From Mesorhizobium sp. M2E.F.Ca.ET.219.01.1.1 (GTDB lineage Bacteria > Pseudomonadota > Alphaproteobacteria > Rhizobiales > Rhizobiaceae), in NCBI RefSeq assembly GCF_004016445.2, contig NZ_SADT02000001.1, positions 1,531,630 to 1,595,629 of the forward strand: 64,000 nucleotides of DNA, read 5' to 3'. This document shows, piece after piece, positions 1-8,382 of this stretch (position 1 is its first letter; each line of letters starts with the position of its first letter). A program made the position numbers and the translations under genes. The notes under the pieces are model-generated. The model saw nothing but the letters and a program-made list of their open reading frames with translations. It made no database searches and was not told where the DNA came from.

Positions 1-1031
1 TCGGTCATCAGCGGCAGCACCTCCATCAGGTCGCGGATCTCGTAATCGAATTTCTTGCGCTCGCGTTTCAGCCGCTCCAGGATCCCGGTGACCTCGCCTT
101 TGACGGTGGCGATATCCTCTTCGAGCAGGAAGCGCCGGTCGATGGTGAGCCGGCACCAATCCGGCACATTGGGCGAGGGAAGTCCGGGCCGGAAATCCTC
201 GGTCTGGCCGCCATGGATGGAATTGATGTTCATGGTCGAGCGCCGGGCGCCCTCCGGCACCACCGGCATGCGTGTCATCTTGCGGTCGAGCGCCGGGAAC
301 AGTTCCTCCTCGAAAGCCTGCAGCACGGCGCCCATATGGCGCACCGCATTGTCGCCGAGGAACGGCATCGAGCCATGCGCGATCTCGCCCTTGGTCTCGA
401 TCTCGGCCCACCAGACGCCGCGATGGCCAAGGCAGATGCGATCCTTGTTCAGCGGCTCCGGGATGATGACGTGGTCGACCTTCGGCTTTGAGAAATAGCC
501 GAGCCGCGCCAGATGGGCGACGCCGCCGAAACCGCCTGATTCCTCATCCGCCGTGCCCGAGATTTCGATGGCGCCGGGGAAATCCGGATAGGCTTCCATG
601 AAGGCCTCAACGGCGATGACGGAGGCCGCCAGGCCGCCCTTCATGTCGCAGGCGCCTCGGCCATAGACCTTGCCGTCCTTCACCACGCCGGCAAAGGGAT
701 CGACGGTCCAGCCGTCGCCGGCCTCGACCACGTCGATATGCGAGTTGAAATGCACGCAGGGGCCGGGCGAATTGCCGTCGAAGCGGGCGACGACGTTGAC
801 ACGCGGATAGCGATCGCTGTCGCCTGGCGCGCCCTCGGCACGGATGAATTCGGTTTCGAAGCCGAGTTTCTTCAGGCGCGCGCCTAGGAACTCGGCGCAT
901 GGCCGATAGGCCTCGCCTGGCGGATTGACGGTCGGGAAGCGGATCAGGTCCGCGGTCAGCGCAACGAGTTCGTCTGTCCGGTCGTCGACCGCCCCGAAAA
1001 GTCGCTCATTCATGCGAAGTCGTTCACTCAT
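1..1031 (-). CDS. M20-family ArgE/DapE-type amidohydrolase, 3' end outside window
   Basis: Zinc-dependent peptidase or deacylase of the acetylornithine deacetylase / succinyl-diaminopimelate desuccinylase family; about 343 residues are visible and the C-terminus is cut by the window edge. The M20 pattern is clear: HFNSHIDVV (first metal His and Asp), GRGACDMKGG (bridging Asp), then TADEES (catalytic Glu and metal Glu), then a dimerisation domain with GHRGVWWAEIETKGEIAHGS. ATGs at 1031 and 1013 are both possible and neither has a strong ribosome site. The substrate cannot be told from sequence; many rhizobial members of this group act on N-acyl or N-carbamoyl amino acids. It diverges from the L,D-transpeptidase gene. 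Confidence 0.88.
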   Translation of the reverse strand, partial: MSERLRMNERLFGAVDDRTDELVALTADLIRFPTVNPPGEAYRPCAEFLGARLKKLGFETEFIRAEGAPGDSDRYPRVNVVARFDGNSPGPCVHFNSHIDVVEAGDGWTVDPFAGVVKDGKVYGRGACDMKGGLAASVIAVEAFMEAYPDFPGAIEISGTADEESGGFGGVAHLARLGYFSKPKVDHVIIPEPLNKDRICLGHRGVWWAEIETKGEIAHGSMPFLGDNAVRHMGAVLQAFEEELFPALDRKMTRMPVVPEGARRSTMNINSIHGGQTEDFRPGLPSPNVPDWCRLTIDRRFLLEEDIATVKGEVTGILERLKRERKKFDYEIRDLMEVLPLMT

Positions 1032-1292
1032 TCGGTGGATTGAAGAAGGAACGCAGCACTTTTGCAAGCAAGCAGTCGCTCATTGCCACATGACGATCCG
1101 GGCATGGCCCAATGCCCGTGTTTAAACTCAGGAGGGTGCGTGTCGCAGCGGCAACTATGCCGGGAAAATCGTTCAAATTCATCGCATTGGATTGGCGGAA
1201 TCGTCAAGGAGTGTGTGGTATTTAACGCATCTGCCGGCAAAAAGATGGAAAACCGCGTCAATGGCAGGGGGCAATCAAAGGGGTTTGATCGC

Positions 1293-1724
1293 ATGAAAAA
1301 CTTCGTTCTCATGGCAACCGTGCTGGCAACCGCGTTGTTCGGCATGTCTATCGCAAGTCGGGCGGCCACGCTGGTCGCCAATATCGACGTCTCGTCGCAG
1401 ACCATGACCGTCAGCAAATATGGCCAGGTGCTCTACCGCTGGAGCGTATCGACGGCGCGCCCCGGCTATTTCACGCCGCGCGGCAGCTACCGGCCGCAAT
1501 GGACAGCCCGGATGTGGTATTCGCGCAAGTATGACAACTCGCCGATGCCCTATTCGGTGTTCTTCCACGGCGGCTTCGCCATTCACGGCACCGGGGCGGT
1601 GAGAAATCTCGGGCGCCCGGCGTCGCATGGCTGCGTGCGCCTGCATCCGGCCAATGCCGCGACCTTCTATACGATGGTCAACGAAGTCGGCTTCGGCAAC
1701 ACGCGGATCGTTGTCACCAACTGA
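1293..1724 (+). CDS. L,D-transpeptidase (YkuD domain), exported
   Basis: Periplasmic enzyme that cross-links peptidoglycan stem peptides or attaches proteins to them. The 143-residue product has a signal peptide (about residues 1-24, ending ASRA) and then one YkuD domain. The catalytic motif is SHGCVRLH with Ser111, His112, Gly113, Cys114 and Arg116; the upstream HGxxxIHG segment (residues 92-99) is also present. The ATG at 1293 is chosen because it gives a proper signal peptide and has AAAGGGG about 9 bases upstream; the reading frame stays open further upstream but codes nothing recognisable. It converges with lpxXL, leaving only 7 bases between the two stops. Confidence 0.9.
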   Translation: MKNFVLMATVLATALFGMSIASRAATLVANIDVSSQTMTVSKYGQVLYRWSVSTARPGYFTPRGSYRPQWTARMWYSRKYDNSPMPYSVFFHGGFAIHGTGAVRNLGRPASHGCVRLHPANAATFYTMVNEVGFGNTRIVVTN

Positions 1725-1731
1725 AAGCCGA

Positions 1732-2724
1732 CTACTTGCCGGCTGCCGCCTTCGCCTGTCCGCGCTTCCGGCGGCGGCCGCTGATTTCCCATCGCTTGTG
1801 GAACCACATCCACTGTCCTGGATCCTCGCGCACCCAGCGCTCGACCACATCGGTGAGCAGTTGGGTGGTGGCGTCGACGTCGACGCTGCCGTCTTCGGTG
1901 CGCGGCAAGTCCAGCTTGTCCTCGATATCGAGACGAAAGCGGTTGCCCGGCAGCCTGACGCAGCGGGCGGGGTAGACATCGCAGTCATAGTGGCGGGCGA
2001 GCATGCCGAGCATCGGATTGGTCTGGCACAGGCGGCCGAAGAAATCCGTCTCCACGCCGCCCGAGAATTTCTGATCGACCAGCACGCCGATGTTGCCGCC
2101 TTTCTCGAGAATGGCGGCGAGGGCGAAGGAGGCGCCGGCGGCGGAGGGCAGCAGCGCGCCCATCGAGGAGCGGCGCGTCGAATGGATGTAGTCCGCGAGA
2201 TAGGGGTTGTTCGGCGGGCGAAACAGCGCCGTGATGTTCATGCCGAACGTGGCCGCGGCCACCGGCAGCAGCTCGAAATTGCCGAGATGGCCCGTAAAGA
2301 GGATGTGAGGCTTCTTCTCGCCGGCGATCTCGACGAAATGTTCGACACCGCGAACCTCGACCCGGCCGGGCTTCGAAGCGTCCGGGTCGAAGTCGAACAA
2401 TGCGTCAAGGAAGATGTACTCGGCCGCGAGGCGGGCCATGTTGCCCCACATGTCGCGTGCGATGGCCTCGATTTCAGCGTCGCTCTTCTGCGGATAGGCC
2501 AGGCGCAGATTGTTGACCGCGACGCGGTGGCGCCCGACCAGCGGGCCGACCCGGCGGGCGGCGCGGTCGGCGAAATTGAGCGCGCTGTCCGGCGGCAACA
2601 GGCGCAGCAGCCAGAGCAACACCATGGCGAGCCTGGCGACCAGCCAATGCTCCATCTGGCGCAGCCGCCTGCCGTAGCGGAACATGAAGTCCCGGCGGGC
2701 TTTCCTGAGCGCGTTGCCGACCAT
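1732..2724 (-). CDS. lpxXL: LpxXL-type lipid A very-long-chain acyltransferase
   Basis: Inner-membrane acyltransferase of the HtrB/LpxL (LPLAT) superfamily, 330 residues. It has an N-terminal hydrophobic anchor (about residues 28-45) and the H(X4)E catalytic motif TGHLGNFE (His146, Glu151). As the last gene of the acpXL cluster it is the expected enzyme that moves the 27-hydroxyoctacosanoyl-type chain from AcpXL to lipid A, as known for rhizobial LpxXL. The C-terminus is strongly basic (GRRRKRGQAK). It starts 13 bases after the stop of the dehydrogenase gene, consistent with one transcript. Confidence 0.88.
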   Translation of the reverse strand: MVGNALRKARRDFMFRYGRRLRQMEHWLVARLAMVLLWLLRLLPPDSALNFADRAARRVGPLVGRHRVAVNNLRLAYPQKSDAEIEAIARDMWGNMARLAAEYIFLDALFDFDPDASKPGRVEVRGVEHFVEIAGEKKPHILFTGHLGNFELLPVAAATFGMNITALFRPPNNPYLADYIHSTRRSSMGALLPSAAGASFALAAILEKGGNIGVLVDQKFSGGVETDFFGRLCQTNPMLGMLARHYDCDVYPARCVRLPGNRFRLDIEDKLDLPRTEDGSVDVDATTQLLTDVVERWVREDPGQWMWFHKRWEISGRRRKRGQAKAAAGK

Positions 2725-2737
2725 CCGCCTTCCCTGT

Positions 2738-3796
2738 TTAGGAAACGCGCAGGATGATCTTGCCGAAGACGTCGCGGCCTTCCATGCGCTTCAGCGCCGC
2801 ATCGATGTCGTCGAAACCCACCTCGGTATCGATGACGGGGGCGACAAGACCGGCGGCCATCTTCTGCATGGCGTTGGCCATGTTCTCCATGCGGCAGCCG
2901 AAGGAACCGAGCAGCTTCAGCTGCTGCTGGAAAAGCTGCATCAAATTGACCTGCGTCGACACGCCGGAGGTCGAGCCGCAGGTGACGAGGCGGCCGCCGC
3001 GCTTCAAGGACAGCATCGAGCCGGCGAAAGTGTCGGCGCCGACATGCTCGAACACCACGTCGACGCCTTTCTTCTTCGTCAGCTTGCGCACGACGCCTTC
3101 GAAACGGTCCTCGCGGTAGTTGATGACGTGGTCGGCGCCGAGCGCCTTGGCCTTGTCGATCTTGTCGTTCGAGCCGACCGTGGTGATCACCGTGCAGCCC
3201 ATCTTCTTGGCCAACTGGATGGCGGCGGTGCCGATGCCGGAGCCGCCGGCATGGACGAGAACGGTCTCGCCGGGTTCCAGCTTCGCATTGTCGAACAGCA
3301 TGTGCTCGACCGTGCCGAAGGTCACGGGCGCGACCGCCGCGCCAATCTCGGTGACGCCGGGAGGAGCGGGTACCAGCAGGCGCGCCGGCAGGTTGATCTT
3401 TTCCTGGGCGAAGCCGTCAAGATGGAAGCCGTGGACGCCGGAAACATGCTCGCAGAGATTGTCGTGGCCTTCGCGACAGGCACGGCACAGCCCACAGGTG
3501 CGCGCGCCGTAGATCGAGACCAACTGTCCGGGCTGGAGGTTGGAGACGCCAGGGCCGACCGCTTCGACCTCGCCGGCGGCTTCGGCGCCGACGACCAGCG
3601 GCAGCTTGCGCTTGGCAAAGGCCATGCCGCGCCAGCCCCAGACGTCGATGTGGTTGAGCGCCACCGCCTTGATGCGCAGCGTCACTTCGCCGAGCGAAGG
3701 CGGCGGGGGAGGCGGCAGGTCCACCGTTTCAAGACGGCGGTCCTCGATAAGTTGCAATGCGCGCATAGGGCCTGTCAGTTCGGTTCTAAAGCGCAA
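2738..3796 (-). CDS. adh2XL: Zinc-binding MDR dehydrogenase/enoyl reductase of the acpXL cluster
   Basis: Medium-chain dehydrogenase/reductase, 352 residues. The structural-zinc Cys cluster CGLCRACREGHDNLC and the NAD(P)-binding HAGGSGIGTAA motif are intact. In rhizobial acpXL operons the equivalent gene (adh2XL) lies between fabF1XL and lpxXL, and by position it is thought to work as a reductase in very-long-chain acyl elongation; the exact step is inferred. The first residues MRFRTELTGPMRALQL contain a second Met (residue 11) that aligns better with typical MDR N-termini, so the true start may be near 3766. A palindromic repeat fills the gap to the upstream ketosynthase. Confidence 0.82.
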   Translation of the reverse strand: MRFRTELTGPMRALQLIEDRRLETVDLPPPPPPSLGEVTLRIKAVALNHIDVWGWRGMAFAKRKLPLVVGAEAAGEVEAVGPGVSNLQPGQLVSIYGARTCGLCRACREGHDNLCEHVSGVHGFHLDGFAQEKINLPARLLVPAPPGVTEIGAAVAPVTFGTVEHMLFDNAKLEPGETVLVHAGGSGIGTAAIQLAKKMGCTVITTVGSNDKIDKAKALGADHVINYREDRFEGVVRKLTKKKGVDVVFEHVGADTFAGSMLSLKRGGRLVTCGSTSGVSTQVNLMQLFQQQLKLLGSFGCRMENMANAMQKMAAGLVAPVIDTEVGFDDIDAALKRMEGRDVFGKIILRVS

Positions 3797-3864
3797 TGCG
3801 CTTTAGGTTCTTTGTTATGCATGTCGTTGTCGCAAAACCGATTTCACTTTTGCGCGATATGCAT
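3786..3864. repeat. Palindromic intergenic repeat between fabF1XL and adh2XL
   Basis: Two adjacent inverted repeats. The first, 3786-3806, has 10-base arms (CTAAAGCGCA / TGCGCTTTAG) around a single base. The second, 3817-3864, pairs ATGCATGTCG with CGATATGCAT and inside that GCAAAA with TTTTGC. This two-part design resembles a short repeat family familiar from Mesorhizobium intergenic regions (recalled, not searched). It overlaps the annotated 5' end of the dehydrogenase gene, which supports a later start for that gene. Confidence 0.7.
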
Positions 3865-3882
3865 TGGCGGAAAAACGTCCGC

Positions 3883-5154
3883 TTAGACCGGTTCCCGCGC
3901 CATGACAAGGCAGGTGTTCTGGCCGCCGAAGCCAAAGGAGTTCGACAAAACCGTGCCGACCTCGGCGTTGCGCTTCTTGTTCGGGACGACGTCGAGGACA
4001 ATAGCCGGATCCGGATTGTCGTAATTGATGGTCGGCGGGATGACGCTTTCGCGCATGGTCATCAGCGAGAAGGCGGCCTCCACCGCACCGGCGGCCGACA
4101 GCGTGTGGCCGATCATCGACTTGTTGGACGAAACCGGCATCGAGCCGATACGCTCGCCGAACACGGTGGACAGCGACAGATGCTCCATCTTGTCGTTTTC
4201 CGGCGTCGAGGTGCCGTGCGCGTTGACATACTCGATCTCGTCCTCGCTCATGCCCGCATCGGCAAGGGCGGCGCGCACCGCCGCGATCGCCGGTGACGCA
4301 TCGGGCTTGGAGCGGGTGCGATGGAAATCGTCGGCCTTTTCGCCGCAGCCGCTCATGATGCCAAGGATCGTCGCTCCTCGCGCCAGCGCGGCTTCCAGCG
4401 ATTCCAGCACCAGCGCGCCCGATCCCTCGGCGAGCACGAAGCCATCGCGATCCTTGGAGAAGGGTTTCGACGCCTTTTCCGGGATGTCGTTGTGGGTGGA
4501 AAGGGCAGAGAGCAGCGAGAAGCGGATCAGAGCCTCGGCGGTCGCCGAGCCGTCGGCGCCGATCGACAGCGCCTTGTCGCATTCGCCGCGCCGGATCGCC
4601 TCGACGCCAAGCTGGATGGCGGTGGCGCCGGAGGCGCATGCGGTAGAGAGCGTGATCGGCAGGCCCCGCGTGCCGAAGCGGTCGGCCAGGCGGTCGGCGA
4701 TCGAGCCGAACTGGGTGGTTTCGAAGATGTCGAGCTCCTTCAACGCGCGGGCGACGCGCAGCAATCTCTCGGAACCGCCATCCTTCTTGTCGGAATTGTA
4801 GAGCGAGAAACGGTCGGCCCAGTCGAGCTCGACCGGCGGCGAGGCAAGGAACAGCGGGCCGCCGAAATCGCCGGAATCGAGGCCTGCTTCCGACACGGCT
4901 TCCTGGGCAACGGTCTCGGCCAGTTCGTAAGTGAGGTGGCTTGCACCCTTCGAGCTCGACGGCAGGAAGTCGACCATGCCGGAAATGCGGGTGTTGAGCT
5001 GATCGACCGGAAAGCGGGTGATCGGATGGATGCCGGATTTGCCCGAGGTCAGCGCCGCCCAGTTGTCTTTCTTGCCGACGCCGAGCGAGGTCACCACGCC
5101 GATGCCGGTCACGGCGACGATCGGCCTGCCCATGTGGTCGCGGAGATTGGCCAT
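3883..5154 (-). CDS. fabF1XL: Beta-ketoacyl-ACP synthase, catalytic partner (FabF1XL)
   Basis: Condensing enzyme of 423 residues for very-long-chain fatty acid extension on AcpXL. The full thiolase-fold triad is present: Cys173 in LSTACASGA, His313 in NAHGTSTPEND and His350 in SNKSMIGHTLSAAGA, plus the supporting Lys345. The C-terminal SFGFGGQN loop is also intact. It starts 12 bases after the stop of the neighbouring ketosynthase-like gene, which lacks these catalytic residues, so the two probably form a pair of active and inactive subunits. The name follows the gene order of the Rhizobium leguminosarum acpXL cluster. Confidence 0.88.
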   Translation of the reverse strand: MANLRDHMGRPIVAVTGIGVVTSLGVGKKDNWAALTSGKSGIHPITRFPVDQLNTRISGMVDFLPSSSKGASHLTYELAETVAQEAVSEAGLDSGDFGGPLFLASPPVELDWADRFSLYNSDKKDGGSERLLRVARALKELDIFETTQFGSIADRLADRFGTRGLPITLSTACASGATAIQLGVEAIRRGECDKALSIGADGSATAEALIRFSLLSALSTHNDIPEKASKPFSKDRDGFVLAEGSGALVLESLEAALARGATILGIMSGCGEKADDFHRTRSKPDASPAIAAVRAALADAGMSEDEIEYVNAHGTSTPENDKMEHLSLSTVFGERIGSMPVSSNKSMIGHTLSAAGAVEAAFSLMTMRESVIPPTINYDNPDPAIVLDVVPNKKRNAEVGTVLSNSFGFGGQNTCLVMAREPV

Positions 5155-5166
5155 GATTCTTTCTTT

Positions 5167-6354
5167 CTAAGCGGCCTTAACCAGCCCAAGGCCCTCGAAT
5201 TGGTGATAACCGATCGCGGTTGCAAGGACGGAAGTCGGTGTGCCTTCGAACGGGCGTTCGACTGTTGCATCGAAGACAGGGTAGCCGGCCTTACGGTCGA
5301 CGGCCATCGCGGCGAGCGCTACGGCGAAGGGAAACTGCGCCTCCTTCATATGGCCGGTCAGCGTCGAGAAGGCGCGCACGGCCAAAGCCGGGTTGGCGTC
5401 GAGTACCGCCTTTTCGGCCGCGGTGGCGGCATGGGCGCCGGAGGCGGCGGAAATCGTCAGCAGGTCGCCGTCGGGAAGGGCGGCCTGCTTGAGCAATGCG
5501 GCGATTGCGGCATTCAGTTCGCCGCGCCGGCGCCTGGCGCGGCCGGAGACTACGGGGCCGAGCTCGGCGTAGATCTTGCGGCCCCGGTTTTCCGCGTGCT
5601 CGCGCTGCTCCAGCACCAGGAAAGCGCCGCCCGAACCGGTGACCACGCCGCCGCCCTCAGAGCCCTGGCGCTGCCAGACCGGCTTCCATGGGCCGCGATG
5701 CAGGTAGCCGGCGAGCTCATAGCCGAGCAGCATGTCGGAATGCTCGGTCTGGAAGGCGCCGCCGACCAGCACATGGGTCGACTGTCCCGAGCGGATGCGC
5801 GCGGCCGCCGTCTCGACAGCCGAAACGCCGGCGCCTTCCTCGCCCATGAAGGTGCGCGACGAACCGGTGACCTTGTGGACGATCGAAATGTTGCCGGCGA
5901 GCAGGTTGGAGAGCTGCGCGAGGAACAAAGTCGGCCGCAATTCCGTCGTCAGCTTCTCGTTGAGCAGCACGTCGCGATCGTTGCGGCTCTCGGAGGCGGC
6001 AAGGATCGCTGCATCGACGGCCTCATCGCGCTCGCCGCCGCCGGCCGCCACCACCATGTCCATGGTGGTGCAGAGCTCGTCATTGCCCTTGATGCCGGCG
6101 TCGTCGAGCGCAAGGCCGGCGGCATAGGTGCCGAGACGTTGCCATGTTTCCATCTGGCGCTGGTCGCCGCGCTTGGCGATCTGCAGGTTCCAGTCGATCT
6201 CGGGCAGGGGATGGATGGTGTAGGGGGCGAAGCGTTCGGCCTCGAGCACCGGCTGGAAACCGGGCTGCGTCAACTTCTGCCAGTGCGCGTCAGGCCCTTC
6301 TCCCAGTGAAGAGACAAGGCCGATGCCGGTGATGACGACGTCGTGGGAACTCAT
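5167..6354 (-). CDS. fabF2XL: Ketosynthase-like protein without catalytic Cys/His (FabF2XL)
   Basis: 395-residue thiolase-fold protein related to FabF. Aligned by eye with E. coli FabF, the nucleophile Cys falls on Glu173 (FMGEEGAG) and the first catalytic His falls on a Gly in the ISAASGAHAAT region; only the second His (LTGHMKEA) remains. It should therefore not catalyse condensation alone and looks like a chain-length-factor or KS-beta type partner for the intact ketosynthase encoded directly downstream. It follows acpXL by 55 bases, leaving no room for the fabZXL gene found at this place in the R. leguminosarum cluster. Confidence 0.82.
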   Translation of the reverse strand: MSSHDVVITGIGLVSSLGEGPDAHWQKLTQPGFQPVLEAERFAPYTIHPLPEIDWNLQIAKRGDQRQMETWQRLGTYAAGLALDDAGIKGNDELCTTMDMVVAAGGGERDEAVDAAILAASESRNDRDVLLNEKLTTELRPTLFLAQLSNLLAGNISIVHKVTGSSRTFMGEEGAGVSAVETAAARIRSGQSTHVLVGGAFQTEHSDMLLGYELAGYLHRGPWKPVWQRQGSEGGGVVTGSGGAFLVLEQREHAENRGRKIYAELGPVVSGRARRRRGELNAAIAALLKQAALPDGDLLTISAASGAHAATAAEKAVLDANPALAVRAFSTLTGHMKEAQFPFAVALAAMAVDRKAGYPVFDATVERPFEGTPTSVLATAIGYHQFEGLGLVKAA

Positions 6355-6409
6355 GGGCGGCTGTTGTGGGTCAGCTGGCAGGGCGCGTCAAGACCGCGCC
6401 CGAACCGCT

Positions 6410-6691
6410 TCAGGCGGCCTTGGCCGCGACCAGCTCGTCGATCTTGGCGCACAGGTTCTTCATGACGAAATAGTCGTCGGTCGAAGCCTTGCCGTCATTG
6501 ACCTCCTGCGTCCACTTCTCGAGCGGCACCTTGATGCCGAATTCTTTGTCGATGGCGAAGACGATGTCGAGGAAATCGAGGCTGTCGATGCCGAGATCGT
6601 CGATCGTGTGGCTCTCGGGCGTGATGGTGTCGATATCGATCTCGCTGGTGTCGGCAATGATCTTGGCGACTTTCTCGAACGTGGTGGACAA
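6410..6691 (-). CDS. acpXL: Acyl carrier protein AcpXL
   Basis: 93-residue acidic carrier protein for the long hydroxylated acyl chain of rhizobial lipid A. The phosphopantetheine site is GIDSLDFLD with Ser37; the sequence [19 protein letters not shown] and the long segment after helix 3 ([17 protein letters not shown]) match the AcpXL type rather than the housekeeping AcpP type. It is the first gene of the minus-strand cluster, so the promoter should lie in 6692-6815, where no clear sigma-70 boxes were found by eye. Confidence 0.92.
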   Translation of the reverse strand: MSTTFEKVAKIIADTSEIDIDTITPESHTIDDLGIDSLDFLDIVFAIDKEFGIKVPLEKWTQEVNDGKASTDDYFVMKNLCAKIDELVAAKAA

Positions 6692-6819
6692 GGGCTCTTC
6701 CTTCGGTTGCGGGCGGAATCTGTCCGCATCTTGTTTGGGCGCTGTCTAATCGGTTTTTCCCGGCAGGAAAAGGCCTGATGCGCCGGGGGCAGATGGGTAG
6801 CGGGTTGTGGGAAGGCAAG

Positions 6820-6848
6820 AAGGGCCGCCGTTCGAACCGGTGGCCCTT
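6820..6848 (-). terminator. Probable rho-independent terminator after the slipin gene
   Basis: Read on the minus strand, AAGGGCC pairs with GGCCCTT with a further CCG/CGG pairing inside, followed by the pyrimidine-rich CTTCTTGCC. It lies about 26 bases beyond the slipin stop and before the acpXL promoter region. The T tract is short, so strength is uncertain. Confidence 0.5.
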
Positions 6849-6873
6849 CTCATCTTACGCAGCGTCAATCCCG

Positions 6874-8016
6874 CTATTCGCGGAGCTTGACCAGGTCATT
6901 GAGCAGCCCGCCCGTTCCGTTGTGGACGGTGAGCCGCTCGACCTTGCCGGCGATGGCTTCGAGAGCTTCGAGCTCCTTCAGCCGCAGCATCACAGGGTTC
7001 TCGGCCATCACCTTGGCCGTGTTGAGCAGCGAACGCGTGGCGTTCGTCTCCTCGCGGCGACGGATGACGTTGGCCTCGGCCTGCTTTTCGGCCGAAACCA
7101 CCTGGTTGAGGATCTCGCGCATATCGCCCGGCAGGATCACATCCTTGAGAGCGATATCGCTGACCTCGACGCCGATCGCGGCCATGTCGTCGCGCACCTT
7201 GGCCGCCGCGTCCCCGTCGACCGTGACCTTCTTGTCGAGGATCTGGTCGAGCGTGAGCGCGCCAAGCGTCCTGCGGAAGGCATACTGCAGGGCGCGGTAG
7301 AGGGCTTCCGAGAAGTCCTTCACCGTGCTCACCGCCTTGACCGGGTCGACGACCCGGTATTCGGCGGCGATGTTGACGCGGATCGTCACGCGATCCCTGG
7401 TCAGCACTTCCTGCCCGGCGACATCGAGCGACTGGCGCTTGATGTCGACGACCTTGACCTGGACCATGCGCCCGACATTCCAGAAGGCATGCACGCCCGC
7501 TTCAAGCGTGCGAACGAGCACACCATCCACGAAGAGCAGCCCGACCTGGCCGGCCACGACCGGGTTGAGGAACATGTGTTCCGTCTTCCGGGCCTGGCCG
7601 AGCCGGCGCATCAGCGCCGGATCGATGGCGAGGTCGGCCGCCGTGTCGACGGTCGTGACCTTCCACGGACCGGCGTCCGTCCACAGCACAAGCTTGCGGT
7701 CCGGCGACAGCACGGAATGCAGCGCGCCGTCACGCTCGACCACGGCGATCTCCATGCGTCCAGTGCGGACGACGGTGAAGTGACGCGCGGCCACGTCCGG
7801 GAGCTTGTCGAACAACGCCTTCTCGTAAGCCGAAACGAATTCCGGGTTCTTCAGGTCGTGCCTGGAGATTTCCAGGTTGCCGCGCCGGTTGGCGAGCCAA
7901 TGCTCGCCCGGCATCAGGATAGCCTGGATCTCGCCCTTGTAGAGGGCAACTGCACGCTCATTTTCCTTCACGAGGACGCGCTGGCGTCCAAGGGCCTTTT
8001 CGAGAATGGTCTTCAT
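6874..8016 (-). CDS. Slipin/SPFH-domain protein without membrane anchor
   Basis: Band-7 (stomatin/slipin) family protein of 380 residues. The conserved slipin core is present: QEVLTRDRVTIRVN, RRTLGALTLDQIL and the helical end GVEVSDIALKDVILPGDMREILNQV, followed by an Ala/Glu/Arg-rich coiled coil. Unusually there is no N-terminal membrane segment; instead the protein has two similar lead-in segments (ERAVALYKGEIQAILMPGEHW and, about 120 residues later, QVGLLFVDGVLVRTLEAGVHAFW). ATG 8016 is chosen over 8037 because AGGAG lies 7 bases before it. A role in membrane or protein quality control is a family-level guess only. Confidence 0.85.
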   Translation of the reverse strand: MKTILEKALGRQRVLVKENERAVALYKGEIQAILMPGEHWLANRRGNLEISRHDLKNPEFVSAYEKALFDKLPDVAARHFTVVRTGRMEIAVVERDGALHSVLSPDRKLVLWTDAGPWKVTTVDTAADLAIDPALMRRLGQARKTEHMFLNPVVAGQVGLLFVDGVLVRTLEAGVHAFWNVGRMVQVKVVDIKRQSLDVAGQEVLTRDRVTIRVNIAAEYRVVDPVKAVSTVKDFSEALYRALQYAFRRTLGALTLDQILDKKVTVDGDAAAKVRDDMAAIGVEVSDIALKDVILPGDMREILNQVVSAEKQAEANVIRRREETNATRSLLNTAKVMAENPVMLRLKELEALEAIAGKVERLTVHNGTGGLLNDLVKLRE

Positions 8017-8058
8017 TGTCTTACTCCTGTCGGGCATGGCCCCATGCGAGGCGTCACG

Positions 8059-8244
8059 TCATGCGTCGATCATCCTTTTCGTTTCTTGCTTCACATCGTC
8101 GTACTTCATGTTCCCGGGCACGAATGATCCGGAGACCGGTGGCATCGGCGCGTGGCGGGCCTTCGGGAGCGGATCGCGGGACGGCGAAGCGGGCGCCGGA
8201 AGCCGAAGCTTCCCTTGCCGGCCGCGCCGCGCCTTGATCGTCAC
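8059..8244 (-). CDS. Small hypothetical protein upstream of slipin, doubtful
   Basis: Possible 61-residue basic protein starting at GTG 8244 and ending 42 bases before the slipin start. Its C-terminal part (GNMKYDDVKQETKRMIDA) has ordinary protein composition and GC-rich third positions, while the N-terminal half is Arg/Pro-rich and there is no ribosome site before the GTG. A shorter start at an internal ATG is possible. No family recognised. It could be a co-transcribed small protein or chance open frame. Confidence 0.3.
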   Translation of the reverse strand: MTIKARRGRQGKLRLPAPASPSRDPLPKARHAPMPPVSGSFVPGNMKYDDVKQETKRMIDA

Positions 8245-8382
8245 CGCGGGCCTGGCCGCGAGCCGATGGCGCAGGACGTCGCCGCCCGGCGAGGCCGAAA
8301 CCGTGCCGTCCGTGAAGTCCTCGCATTCCGGTCCCCGGACCGATTTTCGAATAACACCGTGAGAGGGTGCTGGCTTTCGAGG

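Noticed and set aside
1275..1988. 237-residue open frame on the minus strand
   Set aside because: It lies across the L,D-transpeptidase and lpxXL genes in an Arg/Ala-rich shadow frame with no protein features.
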